A DNA stretch of 64,000 nucleotides, from positions 248,001 through 312,000 of the forward strand of contig NZ_VCGY01000002.1 of NCBI RefSeq assembly GCF_016597725.1, in the 5' to 3' direction. A model generated the notes under the pieces. It saw only the letters and a list, made by a program, of their open reading frames with translations. It did not search any database and was not told the DNA's origin. The stretch comes from Marinobacter sp. 1-4A (GTDB taxonomy: Bacteria > Pseudomonadota > Gammaproteobacteria > Pseudomonadales > Oleiphilaceae). Both the position numbers and the translations under genes were made by a program. How positions within the stretch are numbered: the stretch's first letter is position 1; each line of letters opens with the position of its first letter. This document shows, in pieces, positions 53,767 through 63,730 of this stretch.

Positions 53767-55302
53767 TTAGGATGCCTTGCCGTTGCCGGCACCTAGAAAC
53801 AGCTGATATGCCTCGTTATCCGTCATGTTTTCATAGCGGAAGCCTACTTTTCCGAGCATGGTTTCAAAGTCTTTCACTTCATCATTATCTACTTGTGCGC
53901 CTAGTAGCACGCGGCTGTAGGCGGCGCCGTGATTGCGGTAATGGAACATCGAAATATTCCAGCGTGTGCCTAGCGACATCAGCAGCTTCAGCAAAGCCCC
54001 CGGGCGCTCCGGAAACTCGAATTGGAACACCTTCTCATTGGCAATCGTGGGCGCGTGGCCACCAACCATGTGACGAATGTGCTGCTTGGCCATGTCACTG
54101 TCTGTGAGATCGAGAACAGAGTAGCCGTTTTCACGGAGATCCTGCACCAACTCGTCTCTACCCAAACCGCCAGCCTGAACCTGAACGCCCACAAAAATGG
54201 TCGCCTTGCTCGCATCGGCATAGCGATAGTTAAACTCGGTTATGTTGCGCTTATGCAGAGCGTTGATAAAGGTCTTAAAGGCCCCCGGCTTTTCTGGGAT
54301 GGTAACCGCAAGAATCGCCTCTCGCTTCTCCCCGATTTCTGTGCGCTCGGAGATGTAGCGCAGGCGGTCAAAGTTCATATTGGCGCCACTCAAGGTAGCC
54401 ACCAAGTTTTCATTCTCGATGTTTTCCCGCTCAATGTACTTCTTGATACCGGCAACACCCAGCGCCCCAGCTGGCTCGGCGATTGAGCGCGTGTCCTCAA
54501 AGATGTCTTTGATGGCAGCACAGATCTCATCGGTGGAGACGGTGATCACCTCATCCACATGGTCTTTGCAGATTTCCCACGGGTATTTGCCGATCTGTTT
54601 CACCGCTACGCCATCTGCAAAGATGCCCACTTCGTCCAGCACCACTCGCTTGCCCGCTTTCATGGCAGCTTGCAGGCAGTTGGAATCGTCGGGCTCAACG
54701 CCAATCACCTTGATTTCAGGGCGTAGGTATTTGATGTAAGCAGCCATACCGGCAATCAGACCACCACCGCCCACACAAATAAATACCGCATGGATGGGTT
54801 TGCTGAACTGCCACAGCATTTCCATGGCAACCGTTCCCTGCCCTGCGATGACATCCGGGTCGTCATAGGGGGGAATGTAGGTATACCCGTGCTTCTCCAC
54901 CAGCTCTTGAGCTTGGGCGGCGGCCTCGTCAAAGGCATCACCCTTGAGCACTACACGCGCTCCATGAGCACGCACGGAGCGCACTTTGATCTCAGGCGTG
55001 GTTTGCGGCATCACGATAACCGCCTTGATACCCAACTCCTTAGCTGCGAGAGCCACACCTTGAGCGTGGTTGCCCGCAGAAGCACAGATAACCCCTTTGG
55101 ATTTCTGCTCTTCCGACAACTGAACAAGTCGGTTGTACGCGCCGCGAATCTTAAAAGAAAACACCGGCTGAAGGTCTTCCCGCTTGAGCATAATATTATT
55201 GCCAAAGCGCTTGGACAGGCTACGGGCTTCAGTGAGGGGTGTTTCGATGGCCACGTCATAGACGCGCGCATCGAGGATCTTCTTGATGTAGCGTTGCGGC
55301 AT
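53767..55302 (-). CDS. ilvA: Threonine ammonia-lyase IlvA (biosynthetic, two ACT-like domains)
   Basis: A 511-residue PLP enzyme converting threonine to 2-oxobutyrate, first step to isoleucine. PLP lysine in FSFKIRGAYNR, glycine-rich phosphate cup in FICVGGGGLIAGMAAY, ASAGNHAQGVALAA substrate loop. C-terminal ~180 residues hold two ACT-like regulatory domains (isoleucine feedback). Divergent from rpiA. Confidence 0.95.
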   Translation of the reverse strand: MPQRYIKKILDARVYDVAIETPLTEARSLSKRFGNNIMLKREDLQPVFSFKIRGAYNRLVQLSEEQKSKGVICASAGNHAQGVALAAKELGIKAVIVMPQTTPEIKVRSVRAHGARVVLKGDAFDEAAAQAQELVEKHGYTYIPPYDDPDVIAGQGTVAMEMLWQFSKPIHAVFICVGGGGLIAGMAAYIKYLRPEIKVIGVEPDDSNCLQAAMKAGKRVVLDEVGIFADGVAVKQIGKYPWEICKDHVDEVITVSTDEICAAIKDIFEDTRSIAEPAGALGVAGIKKYIERENIENENLVATLSGANMNFDRLRYISERTEIGEKREAILAVTIPEKPGAFKTFINALHKRNITEFNYRYADASKATIFVGVQVQAGGLGRDELVQDLRENGYSVLDLTDSDMAKQHIRHMVGGHAPTIANEKVFQFEFPERPGALLKLLMSLGTRWNISMFHYRNHGAAYSRVLLGAQVDNDEVKDFETMLGKVGFRYENMTDNEAYQLFLGAGNGKAS

Positions 55303-55394
55303 GATGGTTCCGGTTGCTGGTGAGTGGTCGGGGAAAACCTACAGTGTAGAAACTTTGCACGGCTGTCGTCTATAAGCTGGCCACTCATAAGCGC

Positions 55395-55400
55395 TATAAT
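55395..55400 (+). promoter_or_regulatory. -10 element of the rpiA promoter
   Basis: A perfect TATAAT 39 bases before the rpiA ATG. The -35 region (about 55372) is weak, so activation or an extended -10 may be involved. Confidence 0.5.
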
Positions 55401-55438
55401 GACCGCTGAACCCACAAGATTTGAACTCGGAGCGCTCA

Positions 55439-56119
55439 ATGACTCAGGACGAACTCAAAAAAGCCGTTGCCAAAGCTGCAGTGGACTACATTGCACCGCG
55501 CTTGGAGCGCAATAGCGTTATTGGCGTTGGCACCGGCAGTACGGCGAACTTCTTCATCGACATGCTAGCTGAGCTTAAAAACGAGTTCGACGGCGCTGTG
55601 GCCAGTTCGGAAGCGACTGCCGAGCGGCTAAAAAGCCACGGCATTCCGGTTTATGATCTGAACAGTGCTGGTGAGCTGGAATTTTATGTGGACGGCGCAG
55701 ACGAAACCAACGAGCGCCTTGAGCTCATCAAAGGCGGCGGCGGAGCACTGACTCGCGAAAAAATCGTTGCAGAAGTTGCCAAGACATTCATCTGCATTGC
55801 AGACGAATCCAAAAAAGTCGGCGTATTGGGCGAGTTCCCCTTGCCGGTAGAGGTAATCCCCATGGCACGGAGCCTTGTTGGCCGCGAGATCGTAAAGCTA
55901 GGCGGCGACCCTGTCTATCGGGACGGTTTCACAACCGACAATGGCAACATCATCTTAGATATCTACAACATGGACATTTCCCGTCCGATTCAGATTGAAG
56001 AAAGGTTAAACAACATCGTGGGTGTTGTTACCAATGGGCTGTTCGCTCGTCGCCCGGCGGATCTACTGTTCCTCGGAACCAGTCGCGGAGTCGAGAGTAT
56101 CGCTCGGAAAGACATCTAG
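55439..56119 (+). CDS. rpiA: Ribose-5-phosphate isomerase A
   Basis: A 226-residue Rpi[20 protein letters not shown] (phosphate loop), [60 protein letters not shown] with the catalytic Asp/Glu/Lys. Interconverts ribose-5-P and ribulose-5-P. The ATG at 55439 has GGAG seven bases before; a TTG 6 codons upstream is less likely. Confidence 0.95.
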   Translation: MTQDELKKAVAKAAVDYIAPRLERNSVIGVGTGSTANFFIDMLAELKNEFDGAVASSEATAERLKSHGIPVYDLNSAGELEFYVDGADETNERLELIKGGGGALTREKIVAEVAKTFICIADESKKVGVLGEFPLPVEVIPMARSLVGREIVKLGGDPVYRDGFTTDNGNIILDIYNMDISRPIQIEERLNNIVGVVTNGLFARRPADLLFLGTSRGVESIARKDI

Positions 56120-56134
56120 TCTGGGCCGACCTAT

Positions 56135-56162
56135 AAAAACTGGCACCTTAGCCAGTTTTTTT
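56135..56162 (+). terminator. Rho-independent terminator after rpiA
   Basis: AAAAACTGGC, ACCTTA loop, GCCAGTTTTTTT. Ten-base stem with a long T tract; good intrinsic terminator. Confidence 0.9.
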
Positions 56163-56252
56163 ATGCCCAACCACACCTTAACCAAGCGCTTGCTTGGTAT
56201 TTGGAATTGCGCGACACTACCTTTCATTAATTCAGAATAGAGGTTTGTTACC

Positions 56253-57392
56253 GTGTCCGATTTCTTCAACGAAACCCATGAGCAGGTGCGATTAACCGCC
56301 CGCAAATTTATCGAGACTCACGTCACCCCCCATATTGATGACTGGGAAGAAGCTGGCGAGTTTCCACGGGAGATTTATCAAAAAGCCGGAGACGCGGGCC
56401 TTCTTGGCATTGGGTTCCCTGAGGCTCTAGGTGGTGTGGGCGAAGGCGATATCTTCATGAAGGTAGCGGTTTCCGAAGAGCTTATGCGCTCCAACTCCGG
56501 TGGTTTTGTCGCCAGCATAGGCTCTCTGGATATCGGCTTACCGCCCGTTGCCAAATGGGCTAAACAAAATGTCCGTGAAGAAATCGTGCCTCCCGTATTG
56601 CGCGGTGAAAAAATCGCTGCCCTTGCCGTCACAGAGCCTGGCGGCGGTTCAGACGTTGCCAACCTAAAAACCCGCGCGGTGAAAGACGGCGATCATTACA
56701 TCGTAAACGGCAGCAAAACCTTCATCACCAGCGGCACCAGGGCCGATCACTACACTGTAGCCGTGCGTACCGGGGGTGAAGGCCATGCTGGTATCAGTTT
56801 GCTTTTAATCGACCGCGGCACCCCCGGTTTCTCTAACGGTAAAAAGCTTCGGAAAATGGGCTGGTGGGCCAGCGATACCGCCGAACTGTTCTTCGAAGAC
56901 TGCCGAGTGCCCGCTGACCGTCTGATTGGCGCCGAGAACGCAGGCTTCATCGCCATCATGAGCAACTTTCTAGCCGAGCGTCTCAGCTTGTCCATCATGG
57001 CCTACATGACCGCCCAGCTTGCCTACGAAGCCGCCGTTGAGTACACAAAGCAACGTCAAGCTTTCGGTCGCCCAGTGTCGGGCTTTCAGGTTACTCGCCA
57101 CAAACTGGTAGATATGGCCACCCAAATCGACGTGGCCCGGGAATACACCTACCGTTGCGCTGCACTGATGCAAGCAGGCAAAAACCCGATCAAGCAAGTG
57201 GCCATGGCTAAGAACTTCTCTGTGGATGTTTGCGAAAAAGTCACTCGCGAAGCCGTGCAACTGTTTGGGGGCATGGGATACATGAGGGAATCTGTGGTTG
57301 ATCGCTTGTACCGGGATGCCAAAATCCTGTCGATTGGCGGCGGAACTACCGAAATCATGAAAGAACTGATTGCGAAGCAGATTAAACTTTAA
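56253..57392 (+). CDS. Acyl-CoA dehydrogenase
   Basis: A 379-residue FAD enzyme of fatty-acid or branched-chain beta-oxidation. Motifs: ALAVTEPGGGSDVANLKTRA (first signature), GSKTFITSGTRAD, QLFGGMGYMRESVVDRLYRDAKILSIGGGTTEIM (second signature with IGGGT, the long-chain/isovaleryl-like version without the Glu of YEGT). Substrate chain length cannot be fixed. GTG start at 56253. Single gene between two structured intergenic regions. Confidence 0.9.
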   Translation: MSDFFNETHEQVRLTARKFIETHVTPHIDDWEEAGEFPREIYQKAGDAGLLGIGFPEALGGVGEGDIFMKVAVSEELMRSNSGGFVASIGSLDIGLPPVAKWAKQNVREEIVPPVLRGEKIAALAVTEPGGGSDVANLKTRAVKDGDHYIVNGSKTFITSGTRADHYTVAVRTGGEGHAGISLLLIDRGTPGFSNGKKLRKMGWWASDTAELFFEDCRVPADRLIGAENAGFIAIMSNFLAERLSLSIMAYMTAQLAYEAAVEYTKQRQAFGRPVSGFQVTRHKLVDMATQIDVAREYTYRCAALMQAGKNPIKQVAMAKNFSVDVCEKVTREAVQLFGGMGYMRESVVDRLYRDAKILSIGGGTTEIMKELIAKQIKL

Positions 57393-57434
57393 GTTTGCTG
57401 CATTCTTTCAACACCGCCTACTTCGGAGTCGGGT

Positions 57435-57543
57435 TTGCCCTCTGGCGGTGCTGTCTGAAAAACGCCCGTAAATACATCCCTGTAGGGCTCGGTCGCGCCA
57501 TCCTTAGCGCTCCACGTTTTCAGACAGCACCGCCAGAGGGCAA
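57435..57543. repeat. 27-bp perfect inverted repeat element in the acd-ppa gap
   Basis: Arms 57435-57461 and 57517-57543 are perfect reverse complements (TTGCCCTCTGGCGGTGCTGT then CTGAAAA). The 55-base centre contains further small hairpins (CCC-TGTA-GGG near 57478-57487 and GCGC-loop-GCGC near 57495-57510). No frame and no obvious target duplication. The structure looks like a dispersed intergenic palindrome (REP/MITE-like) or a very strong RNA hairpin. It could terminate the acyl-CoA dehydrogenase transcript. Confidence 0.85.
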
Positions 57544-57583
57544 CCAGTAACCAAGGCGAAGGATATCACCCACCAAGGTTTAG

Positions 57584-57612
57584 TTTCGAATGGCAGTAGA
57601 GTCCCGTATAAT
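57584..57612 (+). promoter_or_regulatory. Promoter for ppa
   Basis: TATAAT at 57607-57612, with a weak TTTCGA at 57584-57589 (17-base spacing). The start would lie about 50 bases before the ATG; AAGGAA precedes the ATG. Confidence 0.5.
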
Positions 57613-57668
57613 TGCGCTCACTTTTCAAGCACAGTTAAACGAACCTAACGTATCAGGAAGGAACACTC

Positions 57669-58196
57669 ATGCAATTCAGCAACATCCCCGCGGGCAAAAA
57701 CCCACCAGAAGACATCTACGTTGCCATCGAAATCCCGGCTAACAGCTCTCCGGTCAAGTACGAACTCGACAAAGACATGGGCGCCCTGCTGGTAGACCGT
57801 TTCATGGCAACGCCTATGTTCTACCCAGCTAACTACGGTTTTATCCCTCACACTCTGGGTGAAGACGGCGACCCGCTGGACGTTCTGGTTGTTACTCCTT
57901 ACGCACTTCAGGCTGGTTCAGTGATCCGCTGCCGCCCGGTAGGCGTGCTGAACATGGACGACGAAGCTGGCGGCGATGCCAAGCTGGTGGCCGTTCCCCA
58001 CAGCAAGCTGACCAACTCCTATCAGGACGTTCAGGAAATCGACGATCTGCCGGTACTGCTTCGCGATCAGATTCGCCACTTCTTTGAAAATTACAAAACT
58101 CTTGAGCCAGGCAAGTGGGTCAAAGTAAAGGGCTGGGACAACGCCGCTGCGGCCAAACAAGCCATTGTGGATTCGATCAAAGCTTACCAAGGCTGA
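57669..58196 (+). CDS. ppa: Inorganic pyrophosphatase (family I)
   Basis: A 175-residue Ppa: [63 protein letters not shown] with the D-x-D-P-x-D metal site. Hydrolyses PPi to drive biosynthesis. Well flanked by a promoter and terminator. Confidence 0.97.
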   Translation: MQFSNIPAGKNPPEDIYVAIEIPANSSPVKYELDKDMGALLVDRFMATPMFYPANYGFIPHTLGEDGDPLDVLVVTPYALQAGSVIRCRPVGVLNMDDEAGGDAKLVAVPHSKLTNSYQDVQEIDDLPVLLRDQIRHFFENYKTLEPGKWVKVKGWDNAAAAKQAIVDSIKAYQG

Positions 58197-58204
58197 TCCA
58201 ATCT

Positions 58205-58250
58205 TCAGGCATAAAAAAACCGGGCAATGCCCGGTTTTTTTTATGCCTGA
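58205..58250. terminator. Bidirectional terminator between ppa and the DUF2333 gene
   Basis: CCGGGC-AAT-GCCCGG flanked by A7 and T8 tracts, with outer arms TCAGGCAT/ATGCCTGA also pairing, so it serves both converging genes. Extended palindrome of about 46 bases. Confidence 0.92.
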
Positions 58251-58260
58251 ACAAAACTTA

Positions 58261-59313
58261 TTAGCCCCGTGACAGCAGGTCCCGCATATCGCTGATCGCC
58301 GCATTGGCGCGGGAAAGATACGCCGCCATGGTCAGTGAGTGGTTCGCTAAAACACCAAACCCGCTGCCATTAAGGATAACCGGGCTCCACATTTCGCCTT
58401 GAGCGCCTTCAAGCTCAATAATCACTTGCTTAACGCTGGAAACCGCATTTTTATCCTGCAACACCTTGCGGAAGTCCACTTCAATGGCGCGGAAAATATG
58501 CAACAGCGCCCAAGAGCTACCGCGGGCTTCGTAAAACACATCGTCAATCTTGGTCCAATCGGTTTTAACATCGCCGCCACTGGCTTCTTCTTCCAGCGGA
58601 TTGGCTGAATCTACATTGGCCACCGCTTCTGAAACGGATGCCTTACCTACGCTCTCACCCAGAGTACGGGAAAGGCTGCCCAGACGGGTTTCCAGATCGC
58701 CAAGCCAGTTACTCAAGTTATCGGCCCGCGCAAAAAACTGCGCATTGGCCTGCTCAGGGCTCGAAAGACGGTTGAGGTAGCGTTTTAGTGCCGCAATACC
58801 CCGGCGATACTCGGCCTCTGTAGAAGGAATCGCCCAGCTAGCGCTATCAAAATGGAACTGCGGTTCGGCGATAATCAGATCGGGGTCTTCCGCAGATTGG
58901 CTTTGCGAGCGGCTGATGTCTTTACGCATCGCCCGTGAAAAGTCACGCAACTGCACAAGCACGCCGTACTCCCAGTTTGGCTGGTTGTCCAACCAAAGCC
59001 CCGGGGGGAAGATATCATTTGAAATATACCCACCAGGTTTGTCCAAAAGCGTTTCCGCTATACGGATCATGGTTACCGTCGTGGCAAAACCGGTTATGGG
59101 CTCTCGCTGCATCTCATTGGCAACCGCCCGGGTATGTTCACGCACGGAGAAGGCCTCCGGCTCACTACTCCAGTATATTCCCAGCACCACTGTTACCAGC
59201 AGGTATACGAGCAAGACAACGGCTAAAAACTTGCCGATCACACCGTTGTTGCCAGCATAATCCTGAGCGTCTTCTTTCTTGTCTCTGAAATACTGTTTGA
59301 TTTTGCCTGGCAT
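58261..59313 (-). CDS. DUF2333 family protein
   Basis: A 350-residue protein with one N-terminal membrane helix (FLAVVLLVYLLVTVVLGIYW, ~28-47) and a long periplasmic part. Segments GGYISNDIFPPGLWLDNQPNWEYGVLVQLRDFSRAMRKD and SLTMAAYLSRANAAISDM match the DUF2333 family, which is common in marine gammaproteobacteria. Function unknown. Divergent from the GGDEF gene. Confidence 0.85.
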   Translation of the reverse strand: MPGKIKQYFRDKKEDAQDYAGNNGVIGKFLAVVLLVYLLVTVVLGIYWSSEPEAFSVREHTRAVANEMQREPITGFATTVTMIRIAETLLDKPGGYISNDIFPPGLWLDNQPNWEYGVLVQLRDFSRAMRKDISRSQSQSAEDPDLIIAEPQFHFDSASWAIPSTEAEYRRGIAALKRYLNRLSSPEQANAQFFARADNLSNWLGDLETRLGSLSRTLGESVGKASVSEAVANVDSANPLEEEASGGDVKTDWTKIDDVFYEARGSSWALLHIFRAIEVDFRKVLQDKNAVSSVKQVIIELEGAQGEMWSPVILNGSGFGVLANHSLTMAAYLSRANAAISDMRDLLSRG

Positions 59314-59536
59314 ATTACGTTGAGCCCCTTGTCTGTTAATTGACTGTGCAAACGGTCTTACAGATCCTAACCTATGGGGCGTTCTATATACACACTGCAG
59401 AATTCACAAACAATTACACAGTGCAACTTACCCCGACAACTCTAAACACTATAGACTCCGAAAACAGACTAAAGTTGGGATAAACGTCCTCGCCGCAAAA
59501 GACGGCCCACAATGAGAAGAGGCAACCCGGAGAATA

Positions 59537-61150
59537 ATGAGCGACGCAAGCCAGAAAGAAAAACTCAGGCAGCACTTTGCACGCCGCGTTACAACTCAAG
59601 CACGGGTTGTTCTAGACATCTGGCAAAAAGTCCACGCCAATAGCGAACCCTTTTCCGCGCACCGCGAAGAACTGCTGTCGGCTTCCGATAAGCTGGTACG
59701 TTATGCGAAGCGCTTCGAAATGGCGGGCCATGCCGATGCTGGCAATAAAGTTCTCGATATTGTCCGCAACTGGCCGGACGATACGCCTCTGAACGATGCC
59801 ACCGAACGGCAACTTCAAGATGCCTTTGATGCACTCGCCCGAAGCACTCTCAGGCGAACAGACCAAACCAATACAGAAGCTCCCCACCAGTTCCGGCGCA
59901 CGCCTGTATACATCGCACTCGCAAACGTTGAGATGGCTTCCCGGCTGATCCGCCAGCTTGAGTTTTTTGGCTTTCGTGCTGCGGCTTTTGATTCTGCTGA
60001 GGAGCTTGCCGAAGCCTGCGCCCTGCACAAGCCAGAAACTATCCTGATGGATGTGAACTTCGGCGGCAGCAAGAATGCGGGCATCGCCACCATCGAGCGT
60101 CTTCAGGAACGACACGACACGCCGGTTCCGATTATCTTTATGAGCGATGAAGACGGAACCATTCAAACCCGCCTTAGGGCGTCCCGGTGTGGCGGCGAAG
60201 AATTTTTCTACCCGGCCGTTGATCCTGGCCAGCTGATTGAGAAGATAGAAACCTATACTCACGGCAACACCGTTGAGCCATACCGGGTGCTTGTTCTGGA
60301 CGACTCCAGAGCGCAGGCAAAATTCATGGAAACGGTTCTAAGAAAAGCGGGCATGACAGCCCACATCATTACCGACCCCATGGAGATAATCCACGCACTG
60401 GATATGTTCTCACCGGAAATTATCATTCTCGATATGTACATGCCCGGCTGCACCGGCATGGAGGTTGCGCGAGTAATCCGGCAACAAGACCGATTCCACA
60501 GCGTTCCCATCATCTACCTTTCCGCGGAAGACGACGTCACCAAGCAACTGCACGCAATGAGCCTTGGTGGTGACGACTTCCTAACCAAGCCAATTGACCC
60601 GAAACACCTTATCGCAACGCTTCATAATCGGGGGCGGCGCGCCCGTTCGTTACTGGCCTTAATGATTCGCGATAGCCTAACCGGCCTCTACAACCACACC
60701 CATACATTGTATTTGCTGGATCAAGAAATCGTGCGGGCACGGCAGAAAGACCAACCTCTGTGCTTCGCGATGATTGATATTGACTACTTCAAGAAGGTGA
60801 ACGATACCTTCGGGCACCCAATTGGCGACCGAGTTCTCCGCAGTCTTTCAATGTTTCTGAAACAGCGTCTGCGTAAAACCGACCACATTGGCCGCTACGG
60901 AGGCGAAGAGTTCGCGATTATTCTTCCCAACACGCGCCCAAGTGACGCCCGCAACGTGCTCAATGAAATCCGTGAACGCTTTTCCGAGCTTCAGCAGCCC
61001 GCCGGAGACCGAGAGTTTAACGTTACCTTCAGCTGTGGCGTGGCGTCTTGGAACAACGAGCCCTCGCAAACTCTTTGCGAGCGTGCCGACCGCGCCCTTT
61101 ATACTTCCAAGGAACACGGCCGGAATTGCGTTTCACTGGCAGATAACTAA
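59537..61150 (+). CDS. Diguanylate cyclase with two receiver domains
   Basis: A 537-residue protein. Residues 1-~110 are a helical, Hpt-like region without the AHxLKGS phosphorylation motif. ~125-240 is a first receiver with acceptor MDVNFGG but a weak acidic pair. ~252-372 is a second, complete receiver: VLVLDDSRAQAKF, LDMYMPGCTG, YLSAEDD, LTKPIDP. ~385-535 is GGDEF: active site RYGGEEFAII (455-459) and I-site RKTD five residues before it, so product feedback is likely. Makes c-di-GMP in response to phosphorylation. Single gene. Confidence 0.92.
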   Translation: MSDASQKEKLRQHFARRVTTQARVVLDIWQKVHANSEPFSAHREELLSASDKLVRYAKRFEMAGHADAGNKVLDIVRNWPDDTPLNDATERQLQDAFDALARSTLRRTDQTNTEAPHQFRRTPVYIALANVEMASRLIRQLEFFGFRAAAFDSAEELAEACALHKPETILMDVNFGGSKNAGIATIERLQERHDTPVPIIFMSDEDGTIQTRLRASRCGGEEFFYPAVDPGQLIEKIETYTHGNTVEPYRVLVLDDSRAQAKFMETVLRKAGMTAHIITDPMEIIHALDMFSPEIIILDMYMPGCTGMEVARVIRQQDRFHSVPIIYLSAEDDVTKQLHAMSLGGDDFLTKPIDPKHLIATLHNRGRRARSLLALMIRDSLTGLYNHTHTLYLLDQEIVRARQKDQPLCFAMIDIDYFKKVNDTFGHPIGDRVLRSLSMFLKQRLRKTDHIGRYGGEEFAIILPNTRPSDARNVLNEIRERFSELQQPAGDREFNVTFSCGVASWNNEPSQTLCERADRALYTSKEHGRNCVSLADN

Positions 61151-61404
61151 GCAGTAAATCGACCGGCAGCCCGCGCGGGCTGCCATATGAAACCATCGTC
61201 GTATAGAAGTCACCCCCACCGTTCACGACAATGATTGCTATCAGCAGGCCCCATTTCTATTCTTCTGCCCTCTGTTGCCACTTGTGTGCAACATACAACA
61301 TTGTCAAATAGTGTTGATCTGAGGGATAAAAGCACACACGATGGGTGGAAAATGCCAATAAATTCGGCGATCCTGTTATTACAGTCATAAAGGCAAACGC
61401 TATC

Positions 61405-61845
61405 ATGTCGACAATTCTCGTGCTCCACGGCCCCAACCTGAACATGCTCGGCACCCGCGAGCCAGAGGTCTATGGCCACGAAACACTGGCGGATATTGAT
61501 GCGCGATTAAGTGAACAAGCCGCAGAGCACGGCCATCACTTGTTACACCTACAGTCAAACGCTGAATATGAATTGATTGATAGAATCCATGAAGCTCGGG
61601 CAGAAGGTGTAGATTTCATCATTATTAATCCTGCTGCCTTTACGCACACCAGTGTTGCCCTGCGGGATGCCATATTGGCGTCAGGCATTCCGTTTATAGA
61701 AGTACATCTTTCTAACGTGCATGCGCGAGAAGCTTTTCGCCATCACTCGTATTTTTCTGATATCGCCCAAGGCGTTATCTGCGGATTAGGCAGCCAAGGA
61801 TACGAGCTAGCGCTCCAGGCAGCCATACAACAAATTCACCGATAG
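61405..61845 (+). CDS. aroQ: 3-dehydroquinate dehydratase, type II
   Basis: A 146-residue Aro[22 protein letters not shown] with catalytic Tyr region, [33 protein letters not shown], and the His/Arg in [20 protein letters not shown]. Shikimate pathway. Starts at 61405, not the upstream frame start. Followed by accB-accC in the classic order. Confidence 0.95.
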   Translation: MSTILVLHGPNLNMLGTREPEVYGHETLADIDARLSEQAAEHGHHLLHLQSNAEYELIDRIHEARAEGVDFIIINPAAFTHTSVALRDAILASGIPFIEVHLSNVHAREAFRHHSYFSDIAQGVICGLGSQGYELALQAAIQQIHR

Positions 61846-61872
61846 AACTGACAACACGGGACTGGATTGACT

Positions 61873-62337
61873 ATGGATATTCGCAAAATCAAAAAACTGA
61901 TTGAACTGCTTGAGGAGTCTGACGTCGAAGAGCTCGAGATTCACGAGGGAGATGACTCTGTTCGCATTTCCCGTCGTCGTGAGCAGGCCTCCGGTGCTCA
62001 GTACATCAGCCACTACGCACCGCCCCAGCAGCCCCAGTACGCTCCTGCTCCGGAAACTCCGGGCCCTGTTCAGGAAGACAGCTCACAACAAACCGTACAC
62101 AACGGACATGCCTTGCGCTCCCCGATGGTAGGAACCTTTTACCGGGCACCGTCTCCCACCGCGGATTCGTTTGCAGAAATAGGCCAGCAGGTTAAAGCTG
62201 GCGATGTTGTTTGCATTGTAGAAGCCATGAAAATGATGAACCAGATTGAAGCCGACAAGAGCGGCACGATCACTGAAATTCTGGTTGATAACGGTCAGCC
62301 CGTAGAGTTTGACCAGCCGCTGTTAATCATTTCCTGA
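61873..62337 (+). CDS. accB: Biotin carboxyl carrier protein of acetyl-CoA carboxylase
   Basis: A 154-residue BCCP with an N-terminal helical region, a Pro/Ala/Gln linker ([16 protein letters not shown]) and the biotinyl domain with lysine in [11 protein letters not shown]. First committed step of fatty-acid synthesis with AccC. ATG at 61873; TTG two codons upstream is unlikely. Confidence 0.95.
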   Translation: MDIRKIKKLIELLEESDVEELEIHEGDDSVRISRRREQASGAQYISHYAPPQQPQYAPAPETPGPVQEDSSQQTVHNGHALRSPMVGTFYRAPSPTADSFAEIGQQVKAGDVVCIVEAMKMMNQIEADKSGTITEILVDNGQPVEFDQPLLIIS

Positions 62338-62355
62338 ACCCGGTGATAGCTACTC

Positions 62356-63702
62356 ATGGCCATGTTAGAAAAAGTTCTGATCGCAAACCGAGGTGAAATA
62401 GCCCTCCGGATCTTGCGTGCCTGTAAAGAGCTCGGCATCAAAACCGTAGCGGTTCACTCACAAGTTGACCGCGACCTGATGCACGTGCGTCTGGCTGATG
62501 AATCCGTCTGTATCGGCCCCAACAGCCCTTTGGAAAGTTACCTCAACATACCAGCCATCATCAGCGCTGCCGAAGTCACAGATTCCGTGGGTATACACCC
62601 GGGTTACGGTTTCATGGCAGAGAACGCCGATTTTGCCGAGCAGGTTGAGAAAAGCGGCTTCCGCTTTATCGGCCCCAGAGCGGAAACCATTCGCCTGATG
62701 GGCAACAAGGTGTCTGCCATTAACGCGATGATTCGCGCTGGCGTTCCTACTGTGCCGGGCTCAGACGGCCCACTAACCGATGACGATGACCGCACCCTGC
62801 AAATTGCGCGCAAAATCGGCTACCCCGTAATGATCAAAGCGGCCTCGGGCGGCGGCGGTCGCGGTATGCAGGTGGTTCATTCCGAAGCAGCGCTGCTCAA
62901 AGCCGTGCAAATCACCCAGACTGAAGCCCGTAACGCCTTCGGCGACCCTACGGTTTATCTGGAAAAATTTCTGGAAGCCCCTCGCCACGTCGAAATTCAG
63001 GTGCTGGCCGACATGCACGGCAACTGCATCCATCTGGGCGACCGGGACTGCTCCATGCAGCGCCGGAACCAGAAAGTTATCGAAGAGGCTCCAGCCCCGA
63101 ATATCGAGCCCGAAGCCCGTGAGCGCACTCTTAAAGCTTGTGTGGATGCTTGCAAGGAAATCGGCTATGTCGGCGCTGGTACCTTTGAATTTCTGTATCA
63201 AGACGGCGAGTTTTTCTTTATCGAGATGAACACGCGTGTTCAGGTAGAGCACCCAGTCTCGGAAATGGTAACGGGTGTCGATATTGTTCGTGAACAGCTG
63301 CGGATTGCCAGCGGCCTGCCACTGCAATACAAACAGGAAGACATTCACATCAGAGGCCACGCAATGGAATGCCGCATTAACGCGGAAGATCCGGCGACCT
63401 TTGTGCCCAGCCCGGGTACAGTGAAGCACTTCCATGCCCCCGGTGGTTATGGTGTGCGGGTAGACTCACACCTTTATAGCGGCTATACCGTACCTCCGTA
63501 TTACGATTCGTTGATCGCCAAGTTGATTACTTGGGGCGACGACCGACAAATCGCCCGGAGACGAATGAAGAACGCTCTGGACGAACTTTTGGTTGAAGGC
63601 ATAAAGACCAACCAGCCTCTTCACCGAAAACTGATACGCGATGGCGGCTTTAAAACGGTAGACTTCACCATCCATTACCTTGAAAAACTGATGCGGGACT
63701 AA
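62356..63702 (+). CDS. accC: Biotin carboxylase of acetyl-CoA carboxylase
   Basis: A 448-residue ATP-grasp biotin carboxylase: [60 protein letters not shown] (ATP loop), [38 protein letters not shown] and [20 protein letters not shown]. Operon with accB. ATG at 62356 or 62362. Confidence 0.97.
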   Translation: MAMLEKVLIANRGEIALRILRACKELGIKTVAVHSQVDRDLMHVRLADESVCIGPNSPLESYLNIPAIISAAEVTDSVGIHPGYGFMAENADFAEQVEKSGFRFIGPRAETIRLMGNKVSAINAMIRAGVPTVPGSDGPLTDDDDRTLQIARKIGYPVMIKAASGGGGRGMQVVHSEAALLKAVQITQTEARNAFGDPTVYLEKFLEAPRHVEIQVLADMHGNCIHLGDRDCSMQRRNQKVIEEAPAPNIEPEARERTLKACVDACKEIGYVGAGTFEFLYQDGEFFFIEMNTRVQVEHPVSEMVTGVDIVREQLRIASGLPLQYKQEDIHIRGHAMECRINAEDPATFVPSPGTVKHFHAPGGYGVRVDSHLYSGYTVPPYYDSLIAKLITWGDDRQIARRRMKNALDELLVEGIKTNQPLHRKLIRDGGFKTVDFTIHYLEKLMRD

Positions 63703-63730
63703 CCTCCTGCATCTCAATGCAGGAAGACTT

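Noticed and set aside
57435..57543. A CRISPR-like array
   Set aside because: There are only two arms, inverted rather than direct, with no spacers or cas genes.
61210..61479. 89-residue minus-strand frame in the aroQ leader
   Set aside because: No ribosome site or family resemblance; overlaps the aroQ 5' end.
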